Part shown: positions 26,250 through 36,087 of the stretch, in pieces | Layout of the letters: each line of letters starts with the position of its first letter | Position numbering within the stretch: position 1 is the stretch's first letter | The notes under the pieces: model-generated | Database searches by the model: none | Seen by the model: the letters and a program-made list of their open reading frames with translations, nothing else | What the model was told of the DNA's origin: nothing | Program-made: the position numbers and the translations under genes | Source of the DNA: Ectopseudomonas composti | Lineage (GTDB): Bacteria; Pseudomonadota; Gammaproteobacteria; Pseudomonadales; Pseudomonadaceae | Assembly (NCBI RefSeq): GCF_900115475.1 | Contig: NZ_FOWP01000016.1 | Span: 62,001 to 126,000 of the forward strand | DNA length: 64,000 bases | Reading direction: 5' to 3'

Positions 26250-26914
26250 CAGCGGGCCCCCATGATGAAGCGGCGGCCGATCCAGGCCAGCAGTTGGCGA
26301 ATCAGGATGGCCATGACCAGATACAGCGCAGTGGTCAGCAGATAGGTCTCGAAGGCGCGGAAGTTGCGCGACTGGATGAAGTTGGCGGCGAACGACAACT
26401 CCTCGGTGGAAATCTGCGAGCACACCGCCGAGCCGAGCATGACGATGATTATCTGGCTCGATAGCGCCGGCCAGACTTTGGCCAGCGCCGGGCGCAGCAC
26501 CACGTGGCGGAAAGTCTCGAAGCGGCTCATGGCCAGCGCCGCAGCGGCTTCGAGTTGACCGGCCGGGATGGCCTGGATGCCGGCGCGGATGATTTCCGTG
26601 GAGTAGGCGCCGAGGTTAATCACCATCGCCAGCACCGCCGCCTCCCACTCGCTCAGGCGTACGCCAAGCGAGGGCAGGCCGAAGAAGATGAAGAACAGCT
26701 GGACGATGAACGGCGTGTTACGGATCAGCTCCACGTAGACGCCGAAAATCCGGTCGAACGGGCGGATGCGCCAGGCACGCAGTATTGCCCCGACAATGCC
26801 GAGACCGACGCCCAGCAGGGTGCCGATCGCCGTCAGTACGAGGGTGAAGGCCGCGCCCTGCAGCAGCATGTCGCTGTGCTGCAGGACGGCGGCGAAGTCG
26901 AACTGATACGCCAT
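26249..26914 (-). CDS. PAAT-family ABC transporter permease
   Basis: 221 aa with the GlnP-class pattern FTLVLTAIGTLLGVGLG, YVELIRNTPFIVQLFFIFF and the EAA loop AALAMSRFETFRHVVLRPAL. Five membrane helices are predicted. It forms a heterodimer with the next permease by analogy with HisQM. It starts 20 bp after the binding-protein stop. Confidence 0.91.
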   Translation of the reverse strand: MAYQFDFAAVLQHSDMLLQGAAFTLVLTAIGTLLGVGLGIVGAILRAWRIRPFDRIFGVYVELIRNTPFIVQLFFIFFGLPSLGVRLSEWEAAVLAMVINLGAYSTEIIRAGIQAIPAGQLEAAAALAMSRFETFRHVVLRPALAKVWPALSSQIIIVMLGSAVCSQISTEELSFAANFIQSRNFRAFETYLLTTALYLVMAILIRQLLAWIGRRFIMGAR

Positions 26915-26934
26915 GGCTCAGCTCTCCGCGCGAC

Positions 26935-27720
26935 TCAGAGGTCGGCCGGCAGTGGCTGCTTCAGCCACTTCTGGCTGATCGCATCGAGGCTGCCGTCGGC
27001 TTTGGCGTCGGCGATGATGGCGTTGACCTTGTCCAGCAGCGCGGCCTGGTTCTTGTTCACGCCGACGTATACCGGCGAATCCTTGAGCTTGAGCTTCATG
27101 TTCGGGATGCGTTTGGGGTTGCGCTCGGCGATGGCCACCATCACCACGTTGCCGCTGGCGATCAGTTCGACCTGACCGGAGAGGTAGGCGGCGATGGTCG
27201 AGTTGTTGTCCTCGAAGCGCTTGATGGTGGCGCCTTTCGGGGCGACGTTGCTCAGTTCGATGTCTTCGATGGAGCCACGGGTGACGCTGATGGTCTTGCC
27301 GGCGAGGTCATCGAGGCTGGCGATGGTGGCGTCTTCCGGGCCGAATACGCCGAGGTAGAAGGGCGCGTAGGCGGCGGAGAAGTCGATCACCGCTTCGCGC
27401 TCGGGGTTCTTGCCGAGGCTGGAAATCACCAGGTCGACCTTGCCGGTGGTGAGAAAGGGAATGCGGTTGGTGCTGTTGACCGGGGTCAGCTCCAGCTTCA
27501 CCGCCAGCTTTTCGGCCAGCAGTTGCGCGGTGTCGATGTCCAGGCCGCGCGGCTTGAGGTCCGGGCCGACCGAGCCGAAGGGTGGGAAATCCTGCGGCAC
27601 GGCGACTTTCAGCACGCCGGCCTTGCTGATGTCTTCGAGCGCGTCGGCGTGAACGGTGTTGGCGCCGAAGGCCAGGGCGGCGAACAGGGTACCCAGCAGG
27701 GTGCGGTGAAATTTGCGCAT
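26935..27720 (-). CDS. Periplasmic solute-binding protein (family 3)
   Basis: 261 aa with a signal peptide of about 25 residues (ending VHA before DALEDI). The body is an SBP_bac_3 domain: KVAVPQDFPPFGSVG, RGLDIDTAQLLAEKL, VDLVISSLGKNPERE. First gene of the five-gene importer-allA operon. The ligand cannot be told from sequence; the linked AllA points to a ureide or a nitrogen-rich acid. Confidence 0.92.
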   Translation of the reverse strand: MRKFHRTLLGTLFAALAFGANTVHADALEDISKAGVLKVAVPQDFPPFGSVGPDLKPRGLDIDTAQLLAEKLAVKLELTPVNSTNRIPFLTTGKVDLVISSLGKNPEREAVIDFSAAYAPFYLGVFGPEDATIASLDDLAGKTISVTRGSIEDIELSNVAPKGATIKRFEDNNSTIAAYLSGQVELIASGNVVMVAIAERNPKRIPNMKLKLKDSPVYVGVNKNQAALLDKVNAIIADAKADGSLDAISQKWLKQPLPADL

Positions 27721-27843
27721 GTCGAACTCCCGATGAATGAACGAAAACTGAAGCGTTTTGCGTGAGTCCTGCAGTGCATTGCCTGTGCCAAGTCCAATGA
27801 AATAAGGGACTTCATCGCTTCAGGCGAGTGGAAACAAGGTCTT

Positions 27844-27882
27844 ACTGGTCTGAACAGTTTGAATTGCTGACTGATTGGTCAG
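27844..27882. promoter_or_regulatory. Candidate operator of the GntR/FCD regulator
   Basis: In the 287-bp divergent gap are ACTGGTCTGAACAGT (27844-27858, 12 of 15 positions symmetric) and CTGAC-N6-GTCAG (27867-27882). TGGTC half-sites suit FadR-subfamily operators. A further CTGACCGG lies near 27988, just before the regulator start. Assignment is from pattern only. Confidence 0.35.
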
Positions 27883-28007
27883 AGGTGTTTCTGGGCCATC
27901 TCGGTGCGTACGCTGGGGGGGCTGTTCCACAAGGGGGCGTCGCTTGCCTGAAGTGGTGTTCTGGCCTTACAAAGGCAGCTTCACTGGACTGACCGGCCCG
28001 AACAGTC

Positions 28008-28712
28008 ATGAATGCTTCTGCTCCCCGCGCGGTACCTGAATACGCCCTGCAGGCGATCCGCCGCCTGATTGAGGACGAGGGCTATCGCCCTGGCGACGCA
28101 CTACCGTCGCAGCGTGATCTGGCCGAGCGCCTGGGCGTCAGTCGCGCCTCCTTGCGCGAGGCGCTGTCCTCGCTCAGCGCGTTGGGCCTGGTCAGTGTGC
28201 AGGCGGGCAAGGGTGTGTTCGTTCAGGAGGCGCCGAAGCCCGACGCGAGCGGTGCTTTCGTCTGGCCCTTCGCCGCACAGGTATCGGCGGCCGATACCTT
28301 TCAGCTGCGCTTCGCCCTGGAGGGTTTCGCCTGTGGCCTGGCGGCCGGGGTGATGACTGCCGAGGAGCTGGATATTCTCGAAGACAACGTCGAGCAGATG
28401 CGCCGCGAGCTGCGTGCCGAAAATTTCGAGCAGGCGACGCGGCTGGATTTCGAGTTCCACCAGCGCATCCTCGCCGCCGGCGGCAACCAGGCGATGTTCG
28501 CCCTGGTCACCTCCAGCGCCGATATCTTCCTGGAAAGCCAGAAGCTGCCGTTCATCCGTCCGGAGCGAGCGATGGAGACCTGGCAGGAGCACCGCAAGAT
28601 CCTCAAAGCCCTCGCGCGGCATGCCGCCGGCCCGGCGCAAAAGGCCATGCAACAGCACATCCGCGCCGCCGCGCTACGCACCGGCATTGCCTTCACCACG
28701 CTGGGCGATTGA
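28008..28712 (+). CDS. GntR-family transcriptional regulator (FCD type)
   Basis: 234 aa. Residues 10-75 are a winged helix (LPSQRDLAERLGVSRASLREALSSL), and residues 95-225 are a FadR C-terminal FCD ligand domain with a metal-binding His pattern (DFEFHQRIL). It is divergent from the importer-allA operon and is the likely regulator of it, responding to a small organic acid (inference). ATG at 28008 has no strong SD but matches family length. Confidence 0.9.
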   Translation: MNASAPRAVPEYALQAIRRLIEDEGYRPGDALPSQRDLAERLGVSRASLREALSSLSALGLVSVQAGKGVFVQEAPKPDASGAFVWPFAAQVSAADTFQLRFALEGFACGLAAGVMTAEELDILEDNVEQMRRELRAENFEQATRLDFEFHQRILAAGGNQAMFALVTSSADIFLESQKLPFIRPERAMETWQEHRKILKALARHAAGPAQKAMQQHIRAAALRTGIAFTTLGD

Positions 28713-28821
28713 GGCGTACATTAGCCACCATTGAAAGGCTCAATCGTCAGTGCCTTTCGGTGTCACTCAAGCCGGGCTATGATGGCGCCACTTTTTTGCT
28801 TCCGAATCACGGAGACTCCTC

Positions 28822-29148
28822 ATGAGCGAATTCATCACCAACGTCAGCGACGCCAGCTTCGACCAGGACGTCATCCAGGCTGAAGGTCCGGTTCTGGTCG
28901 ACTACTGGGCTGAGTGGTGCGGCCCGTGCAAGATGATCGCGCCGGTGCTGGACGAAATCGCCAAGGAATATCAAGGCAAGCTGAAGATCTGCAAACTGAA
29001 CATCGACGAGAATCAGGAAACCCCGCCGAAGTACGGCGTGCGTGGTATCCCGACCCTGATGCTGTTCAAGAACGGCAACGTCGAAGCGACCAAGGTCGGT
29101 GCACTGTCCAAGTCGCAACTGGCTGCGTTCCTCGACAGCAATATCTAA
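28822..29148 (+). CDS. trxA: Thioredoxin 1
   Basis: 108 aa with the active site W32-C33-G34-P35-C36 and the cis-Pro motif VRGIPTLMLFKNG. It is the general cytoplasmic disulfide reductant. GGAGACTCCTC precedes the ATG. It sits ahead of rho, as in P. aeruginosa and E. coli. A terminator follows at 29244. Confidence 0.97.
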   Translation: MSEFITNVSDASFDQDVIQAEGPVLVDYWAEWCGPCKMIAPVLDEIAKEYQGKLKICKLNIDENQETPPKYGVRGIPTLMLFKNGNVEATKVGALSKSQLAAFLDSNI

Positions 29149-29150
29149 AA

Positions 29151-29233
29151 GTAGGGTGGGCTTTAGCCCACCGAGCTGGTTGCAGTTGGCGTGGTGGTGG
29201 GCTGAAGCGGAGCGCCGCCCGGCCCACCCTAAC
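29151..29233. repeat. REP-like element pair after trxA
   Basis: GTAGGGTGGGCTTTAGCCCACC, a GC-rich spacer, then a mirror part ending GCCCACCCTAAC. Same family as the repeat at 16403. Confidence 0.6.
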
Positions 29234-29243
29234 GCTCTGCAAG

Positions 29244-29275
29244 AAGCCCTGCTTTCTGCGGGGCTTTTTCGTTTT
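29244..29275 (+). terminator. Terminator of trxA
   Basis: AAGCCCTGC, short loop and GCGGGGCTT followed by TTTCGTTTTT: a stem of mostly perfect pairs and a T-rich tail. Confidence 0.75.
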
Positions 29276-29276
29276 T

Positions 29277-29457
29277 AGGGCTAGACGCTGTTTTTTCACA
29301 GTGTTAAATTCGGCCTCGCTGCATACCCTATGCAGCTCTCTGTACGCCGTCGCCGATTCATTCCTATACGAACTCGTTCGCGATCCTGTCGCCTTCTCTG
29401 CGGCGCGGCCTCTCAAGCTAACAGCTTTCTTCTCCTCTCGATGATCACGTCATTCCT
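29277..29457 (+). promoter_or_regulatory. Long leader upstream of rho
   Basis: About 180 bp between the trxA terminator and the rho ATG. It starts with a T-tract and runs into a pyrimidine-rich, G-poor stretch (CTTTCTTCTCCTCTCG) with little visible pairing before a weak ribosome site. Such leaders bind Rho and allow autogenous control in other bacteria; here this is inference. Confidence 0.4.
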
Positions 29458-30717
<1,260 letters not shown>

Positions 30718-30732
30718 GCGGTTCATGTCTTG

Positions 30733-30762
30733 CAACAAGGCCGGGGAAACCCGGCCTTGTTG
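30733..30762 (+). terminator. Rho gene terminator
   Basis: A perfect 13-bp stem CAACAAGGCCGGG with GAAA tetraloop. The second arm ends in TTGTTG followed by TATCTGG. Confidence 0.8.
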
Positions 30763-30850
30763 TATCTGGAGGCTTTCAAGCCTTCTGAAAGCCCGACTTC
30801 GGCGCTAAACTTTGCGGCCGACTCTAGCCTGTCCGACACGAGGCTCCTGC

Positions 30851-32317
30851 ATGCAGTATCGCGACCTGCGCGACTTCATCCGTGAACTGGAAAAGCGCGG
30901 CGAACTCAAGCGCATCCAGACCCCGGTATCGCCCGTTCTGGAAATGACCGAAATCTGCGACCGCACCCTGCGCAAGGGCGGCCCGGCGCTGCTATTCGAA
31001 AAGCCCACGGGCTTTGACGTGCCGGTGCTCGGCAACCTGTTCGGCACGCCCAAACGCGTGGCGCTGGGCATGGGCGCCGAGGAGGTGTCCGAGTTGCGCG
31101 AGATCGGCAAGCTGCTGGCCTTTCTCAAGGAGCCGGAGCCGCCGAAGGGCCTCAAGGACGCCTGGAGCAAGCTGCCGATCTTCAAGAAGGTCATCTCCAT
31201 GGCACCCAAGGTGGTCAAGGATGCGCCCTGCCATGAAGTGATCGAGGAGGGCGACGATGTCGACCTCGGTAAGCTGCCGATCCAGCACTGCTGGCCGGGC
31301 GACGTGGCGCCACTGATCACCTGGGGCCTGACCATCACCAAGGGCCCGAACAAGGAGCGGCAGAACCTCGGTATCTACCGCCAGCAGGTGATCGGCCGCA
31401 ACAAGGTGATCATGCGTTGGCTCAGCCATCGTGGCGGCGCGCTGGATTACCGCGAGTGGTGCCAGAAGCATCCAGACAAGCCTTACCCGGTTTGCGTCGC
31501 TCTGGGTGCTGATCCTGCGACCATTCTCGGCGCTGTCACGCCTGTGCCCGATACCCTCTCCGAATATGCCTTCGCCGGCTTGCTGCGCGGCCATCGCACC
31601 GAGCTGATCAAGGCGCGCGGCAGCGACCTGCAGGTGCCTGCCAGTGCCGAGATCGTCCTGGAAGGCGTGATCCATCCGGGCGAGACCGCGCCGGAAGGCC
31701 CGTACGGCGACCACACCGGTTACTACAACGAGGTCGACACCTTCCCGGTGTTTACCGTCGAGCGCATCACCCGTCGACGCGATCCGATCTACCACAGCAC
31801 CTACACCGGCCGGCCGCCAGATGAGCCGGCGATCCTTGGCGTGGCGCTGAACGAAGTGTTCGTGCCGATCCTGCAGAAGCAGTTCCCCGAGATCACCGAC
31901 TTCTACCTGCCGCCGGAAGGCTGTTCCTACCGCATGGCGGTGGTGACCATGAAGAAGCAGTACCCCGGCCACGCCAAGCGCGTAATGCTAGGTGTCTGGT
32001 CGTTCCTGCGACAGTTCATGTACACCAAGTTCGTTATCGTCACCGACGACGATATCAACGCACGGGACTGGAATGACGTGATCTGGGCGATTACCACGCG
32101 CATGGACCCCAAACGCGACACGGTGATGATCGACAACACGCCGATCGACTACCTCGACTTCGCTTCGCCGATCTCCGGACTGGGTTCGAAAATGGGCCTG
32201 GACGCCACCCACAAGTGGCCGGGTGAAACCACCCGTGAGTGGGGTCGTGCCATCGAGAAGGACCCTGCGGTGGTGGCGCGCGTCGACGCGCTGTGGAGCG
32301 AGCTGGGAATCGATTGA
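30851..32317 (+). CDS. ubiD: UbiD, 4-hydroxy-3-polyprenylbenzoate decarboxylase
   Basis: 488 aa from ATG 30851 (MQYRDLRDFIRELEKRGEL); the frame opens earlier at 30812 without support. UbiD family enzymes use prenylated FMN. Conserved parts include NLGIYRQQVIGRNKVIMRW, EGPYGDHTGYYN (with the catalytic Glu region) and DWNDVIWAITTRMDP. It removes the carboxyl group from the polyprenyl hydroxybenzoate in ubiquinone synthesis. The stop overlaps the next start by one base (TGATG). Confidence 0.96.
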   Translation: MQYRDLRDFIRELEKRGELKRIQTPVSPVLEMTEICDRTLRKGGPALLFEKPTGFDVPVLGNLFGTPKRVALGMGAEEVSELREIGKLLAFLKEPEPPKGLKDAWSKLPIFKKVISMAPKVVKDAPCHEVIEEGDDVDLGKLPIQHCWPGDVAPLITWGLTITKGPNKERQNLGIYRQQVIGRNKVIMRWLSHRGGALDYREWCQKHPDKPYPVCVALGADPATILGAVTPVPDTLSEYAFAGLLRGHRTELIKARGSDLQVPASAEIVLEGVIHPGETAPEGPYGDHTGYYNEVDTFPVFTVERITRRRDPIYHSTYTGRPPDEPAILGVALNEVFVPILQKQFPEITDFYLPPEGCSYRMAVVTMKKQYPGHAKRVMLGVWSFLRQFMYTKFVIVTDDDINARDWNDVIWAITTRMDPKRDTVMIDNTPIDYLDFASPISGLGSKMGLDATHKWPGETTREWGRAIEKDPAVVARVDALWSELGID

Positions 32318-33285
32318 TGAACGTCACCCTGCAACCCTCCGGCGTCACTCTCGCGCTGCAGCCGGGCGAACGCATCCTCGATGGCGCCCGGCGTCTAGGC
32401 TACGACTGCCCACAGAGCTGCCGTAACGGCAATTGCCATATCTGCGCCGCGCTGCTTGTGGAAGGCCGGGTCAAACAGAACGGTGTCGAGCTGGATCATG
32501 GCGAGCTGTTCACCTGCCTGGCCGAACCGCTGGAAGACTGCGTGCTGCACTGGGACGGCGTGCTGGCGCCGGGGGAGTTGCCGGTGCGTGAGCTGAGCTG
32601 CCAGGTGATCGAATGCCAGGACGTGGGCGGCGACGTGTTCCGTGTGCGCTTGCGTACGCCAGCGGGCAAGGCGCCGCGCTACCACGCCGGGCAGTACCTG
32701 CTGTTGCAGCGACCGGATGGTGAGATGGCGGCCTTTTCCCTGGCTTCTGCGCCGCATGCCGGGCGTGAGCTGGAGCTGCATATCCTCGCCCGTGAGGACA
32801 GCAGCATCGCCCTGCTGGAGTATCTACGTAGCACCGGCATGGCCCGCGTGCAGATGCCCTACGGCGATACCCACCTCGCCGACCTGCCCGATGGCCCGTT
32901 GGTGCTGATCGCCGCCGGCACTGGCATGGGCCAGATGCACAGCCTGATCGAACACTGCCGTGCTGCCGGTTTCGCCCATCCGGTGCACCTGTACTGGGGC
33001 GCGCGCCGGCCCGAGGATTTCTACGCGCTGCCGCACTGGGCCGACTGGCAGCAACTGCATAACCTGCGCTTGCACCAGGTGGTCAGTGATCAATGTGGCT
33101 GGCAAGGCCGCTGCGGCCTGCTGCACGAGGCGGTGCGTGAAGACTTCCCCGACCTCAAGGCCCTGCACGTCTACGCCAGCGGCTCACCGGCGATGGTCTA
33201 CGCCACGCTCGATGCGCTGGTCGAAGCCGGTATGGATGCCCACCAGATGCGCGCCGACGTATTCGCCTACGCGCCGCGAGGTTGA
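32317..33285 (+). CDS. Ferredoxin-linked flavin reductase (CDP-6-deoxy-glucoseen reductase type)
   Basis: 322 aa from ATG 32317, coupled to ubiD. Residues 1-90 are a plant-type 2Fe-2S domain with ligands CRNGNCHIC and a distal Cys in LFTCLAE. Residues 95-190 are an FAD-binding ferredoxin-reductase domain with FSLASAP. Residues 195-320 bind NAD(P)H (LIAAGTGMGQMHSLIE). Similar proteins are named CDP-6-deoxy-delta-3,4-glucoseen reductase (AscD-like), but there are no dideoxysugar genes here. In E. coli the flavin reductase Fre is next to ubiD, so a supporting redox role with UbiD is more likely. Confidence 0.88.
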   Translation: MNVTLQPSGVTLALQPGERILDGARRLGYDCPQSCRNGNCHICAALLVEGRVKQNGVELDHGELFTCLAEPLEDCVLHWDGVLAPGELPVRELSCQVIECQDVGGDVFRVRLRTPAGKAPRYHAGQYLLLQRPDGEMAAFSLASAPHAGRELELHILAREDSSIALLEYLRSTGMARVQMPYGDTHLADLPDGPLVLIAAGTGMGQMHSLIEHCRAAGFAHPVHLYWGARRPEDFYALPHWADWQQLHNLRLHQVVSDQCGWQGRCGLLHEAVREDFPDLKALHVYASGSPAMVYATLDALVEAGMDAHQMRADVFAYAPRG

Positions 33286-33287
33286 AC

Positions 33288-33315
33288 GAAAAAGCCGCCC
33301 GAGGGCGGCTTTTTC
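33288..33315. terminator. Bidirectional terminator
   Basis: GAAAAAGCCGCCC, two-base loop GA, and its perfect complement ending GGCTTTTTC, just after the reductase gene. It serves both this gene and the convergent quinone oxidoreductase. Confidence 0.9.
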
Positions 33316-33338
33316 ATGTCGCGGCGTAGTACGCAGCG

Positions 33339-34319
33339 TCAGCGAACGTTTACCACTACCTTGCCCACCGCCTTACGCTGGCCGAGCGCATCGATCGCTT
33401 CGCCACCACGCTCCAACGGGAAGGTTTGCGAGACCAACGGCTTGAGCTTGCCGTCGGCATGCCAGGCAAACAGTTGCTGGAAGTTCTCGGCGTTATCCTG
33501 CGGCTGGCGTTGGGCGAAGGAGCCCCAGAACACGCCGACCAGGGAGGCGCCTTTGAGCAGTGGCAGGTTGGCCGGCAGGGCCGGGATGCCACCGCCGGCG
33601 GCGAAACCCACCACCAGGAAGCGGCCGTTCCAGCCGATGCTACGGAAGGCTTCCTCGAACAGTGTGCCGCCTACCGGGTCGTAGATCACGTCCACGCCCT
33701 GGCCGCCGGTGAGTTTCTTCACCTCGTCCTTCAGGCTCTGCTCGCTGTAGTTGATCAGTTCGTCGGCGCCGGCCTTGCGCGCGACCTCCAGTTTCTCGGC
33801 GCTGCTCGCTGCGGCGATGACCTTGGCGCCCATGGCCTTGCCGATTTCCACTGCTGCCAGACCAACACCACCTGAGGCGCCGAGCACCAGCAGAGTCTCG
33901 CCCGGCTGCAGGTTGGCGCGTTGTTTGAGGGCATGCATGGAGGTGCCGTAGGTCATGCCGAAGGCAGCCGCGGTGGTCAGGTCCATGCTCTTGGGCACTG
34001 GTAGCACGTTGTAGGCCGGCACGGCGACTTCTTCGGCGAAACCGCCCCAGCCGGTCAGCGCCATGACCCGATCACCGGCGCGCAGGTGGCTGACTTTCTC
34101 GCCCACGGCCTTGACTACACCCGCCACCTCACCGCCTGGGGCGAAGGGAAAGGGCGGTTTGAACTGGTATTTGCCTTCGATGATCAGCGTGTCCGGGAAG
34201 TTGACCCCGGCGGCCTGCACCTCGATCAGCACCTCGTTTTTCTTCGGTTCGGGGCTTGGCAGGTCTTCCAGTACCAGGGTATCGGCGGGGCCGAAGGCTT
34301 TGCACAGCAGGGCTTTCAT
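33339..34319 (-). CDS. NADPH:quinone oxidoreductase family protein
   Basis: 326 aa of the zinc-free MDR family. The start is put at the ATG ending at 34319 (MKALLCKAFGPADTLVLED), since the GAGGA ribosome site spaces well with it and lies too close to the ATG at 34328. The GroES-like N domain is followed by the Rossmann motif LVLGASGGVGLAAVEIGKAMGA and GADELINYSEQ. Related enzymes reduce quinones or enoyl compounds with NADPH. Confidence 0.9.
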   Translation of the reverse strand: MKALLCKAFGPADTLVLEDLPSPEPKKNEVLIEVQAAGVNFPDTLIIEGKYQFKPPFPFAPGGEVAGVVKAVGEKVSHLRAGDRVMALTGWGGFAEEVAVPAYNVLPVPKSMDLTTAAAFGMTYGTSMHALKQRANLQPGETLLVLGASGGVGLAAVEIGKAMGAKVIAAASSAEKLEVARKAGADELINYSEQSLKDEVKKLTGGQGVDVIYDPVGGTLFEEAFRSIGWNGRFLVVGFAAGGGIPALPANLPLLKGASLVGVFWGSFAQRQPQDNAENFQQLFAWHADGKLKPLVSQTFPLERGGEAIDALGQRKAVGKVVVNVR

Positions 34320-34474
34320 GAAGGTCATTCCTCTAGCAGGGTGCCTTGCAGTGTAGAAAGCGCCCGCCGAGGGTCAACGAGCATGCCGATGCCTGATAGG
34401 TCGGCATAAGCGTCGGACTTGGGTGCTGGCCTGTGGATGGCTATGCTAGGCACATCCCCGATGGAGTGCCGAAC

Positions 34475-34879
34475 GTGAAACTGTTGACCGCCCTGCTGCT
34501 GAGCCTGTCGATCTGCCTGCCTGCCCTGGCCTCTTCGGAGAAGAAGGAAGAAGCGCCGACGACGCTCTACTACAACCTGACCCCCGCCTTGATCGGCAAC
34601 CTGGCCGACCAGGGGAGCCGCCTCAAGTTCTTCAAGGCCGATGTGTCGCTGCGAGTCACCGGCACCGAGGCCGAGGAGAAGATCAAGCAGCACGAGCCGC
34701 TGATCCGCCATCAGATGGTGATGCTGTTCTCCGCCCAGACCAGCGAGACCATCAACGCTCCTGATGGCCGCGAGAACCTGCGCCTGGAGGCGCTCAAGCA
34801 GGTGCAGGACGCGATCAATGGCGAAGAGGGCAAGCCCATCGTCGAAGACCTGCTGTTCAACAACCTGATCATCCAGTAG
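34475..34879 (+). CDS. FliL-like exported protein
   Basis: 134 aa from GTG 34475, preceded by GGAG. Residues 1-19 are a signal peptide (LLTALLLSLSICLPALA). The mature part has the FliL-type pattern of NLTPALIGNLADQGSRLKFFKADVSLRV and a C-terminal LEALKQVQDAINGEEGK...VEDLLFNNLIIQ. FliL supports flagellar stators, but no flagellar gene is near and the usual N-terminal membrane anchor is replaced by a cleavable signal. A single gene with its own ribosome site. Confidence 0.8.
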   Translation: MKLLTALLLSLSICLPALASSEKKEEAPTTLYYNLTPALIGNLADQGSRLKFFKADVSLRVTGTEAEEKIKQHEPLIRHQMVMLFSAQTSETINAPDGRENLRLEALKQVQDAINGEEGKPIVEDLLFNNLIIQ

Positions 34880-34928
34880 CGGCGAATCCCCTTGGCGTTC
34901 GGGCGCTGCTTCGACGGTGAAGGCCAAA

Positions 34929-34956
34929 GCGATTCGCGGCTGAAGCCGCTCCTACA
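34929..34956. repeat. Single REP unit (TGTAGGAGCGGCTTCAGCC on minus)
   Basis: The sequence GCGGCTGAAGCCGCTCCTACA is the complement of the canonical Pseudomonas REP unit. It sits between the convergent FliL-like and ABC-2 permease genes. Confidence 0.7.
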
Positions 34957-34962
34957 GATTGC

Positions 34963-36087
34963 TTACGCCATCTGCGCCAGGGTCTTGCGAAAGCGGCTCA
35001 GTGCCGCGACGAAGAACAGCGCGCCGATGCCGGCGATGGCCAGCATGTAGGGCCAGATGATCGCGAACCCCGCACCGCGATAGAGAATGGCCTGGGCCAG
35101 CGCGACGAAGTGAGTGGTCGGCGCCGCCAGCATGATCTGCTGCACTAGTTCCGGCATGCTTTCGCGCGGTGTGGTGCCGCCGGAGAGTATCTGCAGCGGC
35201 AGCAGCACCAGGATTATCAGCAGGCCCAGCTGCGGCATCGAGCGCGCCACCGTGCCGAAGAAGATACCCATCGAGGTGGTGGCGAACAGGTGCAGCGCCG
35301 CCCCGGCCAGGAACAGCGCGATGGAGCCTTCTATCGGCACCTGCAGCCAGCCCTGCACCACCAGCAGCAGCGACAGCGCCGCCGCTGTCAGTACCACCAG
35401 TCCCATCGACCAGACCTTGGCCAGCATGATCTCCAGTGGCGTCACCGGCATCACCAGCAGATGTTCGACGGTGCCGTGCTCGCGCTCGCGGATCAGCGCC
35501 GCGCCAGTGAGGATGATCGACAGCATGGTGATCTGGTTGATCACCTCCATCACCGAGCCGAACCAGGCGCGGGTCAGGTTCGGGTTGAACTGCACGCGCA
35601 ATTCCAGTTCGGCCGGCTGCTGCAACTCGCCGCGGTAGCGACGGACGAACTCGGCTACCTCACTGGCGCCGATGTTCTGGATGTAGCCGGCGCCAGTGAA
35701 GGCCATGCTGACCTGGGTGGCATCGACGTTGAGCTGGATCGCCGGGCTGCGGCCGGCGAGCACGTCGCGCTGAAAGTTCGGTGGAATGTTCAGTGTGAAG
35801 GTGTAGCGCCCGGAGTCCATGCCGCGATCCATCTGGCTCAGGTCGATGCGTTCCGGCGTGCGGAAGTAGGGCGCCTGGAAGGCCTGGATCAGCCGTTCGG
35901 AGAGTTGCGACTGGTCTTCGTCGACCACGGCGATGGCGGCGTTGTGCAGGCTTTCCGGCAGGCTGGTGGCAGCCGAGTAGATGCCCATGCTGAAGGCCCA
36001 GAGAATCAGCAGCACCAGGGCCAGATCGTGCTGCAGGCTGCGCAGTTCCTTGATACCTAGGTGCAGAATGTTGGCCAGGCGTTCCAT
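34963..36087 (-). CDS. ABC-2 type transporter permease (YhhJ-like)
   Basis: 374 aa from the ATG ending at 36087, with a good AGGAGG site; a GTG directly upstream is possible. One N-terminal membrane helix is followed by a large periplasmic domain (about 45-180) and five C-terminal helices including LMLAAPTTHFVALAQAILYRG. It forms the second permease of the export system encoded by the two upstream genes. The start codon shares a base with the RbbA stop. Confidence 0.9.
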   Translation of the reverse strand: MERLANILHLGIKELRSLQHDLALVLLILWAFSMGIYSAATSLPESLHNAAIAVVDEDQSQLSERLIQAFQAPYFRTPERIDLSQMDRGMDSGRYTFTLNIPPNFQRDVLAGRSPAIQLNVDATQVSMAFTGAGYIQNIGASEVAEFVRRYRGELQQPAELELRVQFNPNLTRAWFGSVMEVINQITMLSIILTGAALIREREHGTVEHLLVMPVTPLEIMLAKVWSMGLVVLTAAALSLLLVVQGWLQVPIEGSIALFLAGAALHLFATTSMGIFFGTVARSMPQLGLLIILVLLPLQILSGGTTPRESMPELVQQIMLAAPTTHFVALAQAILYRGAGFAIIWPYMLAIAGIGALFFVAALSRFRKTLAQMA

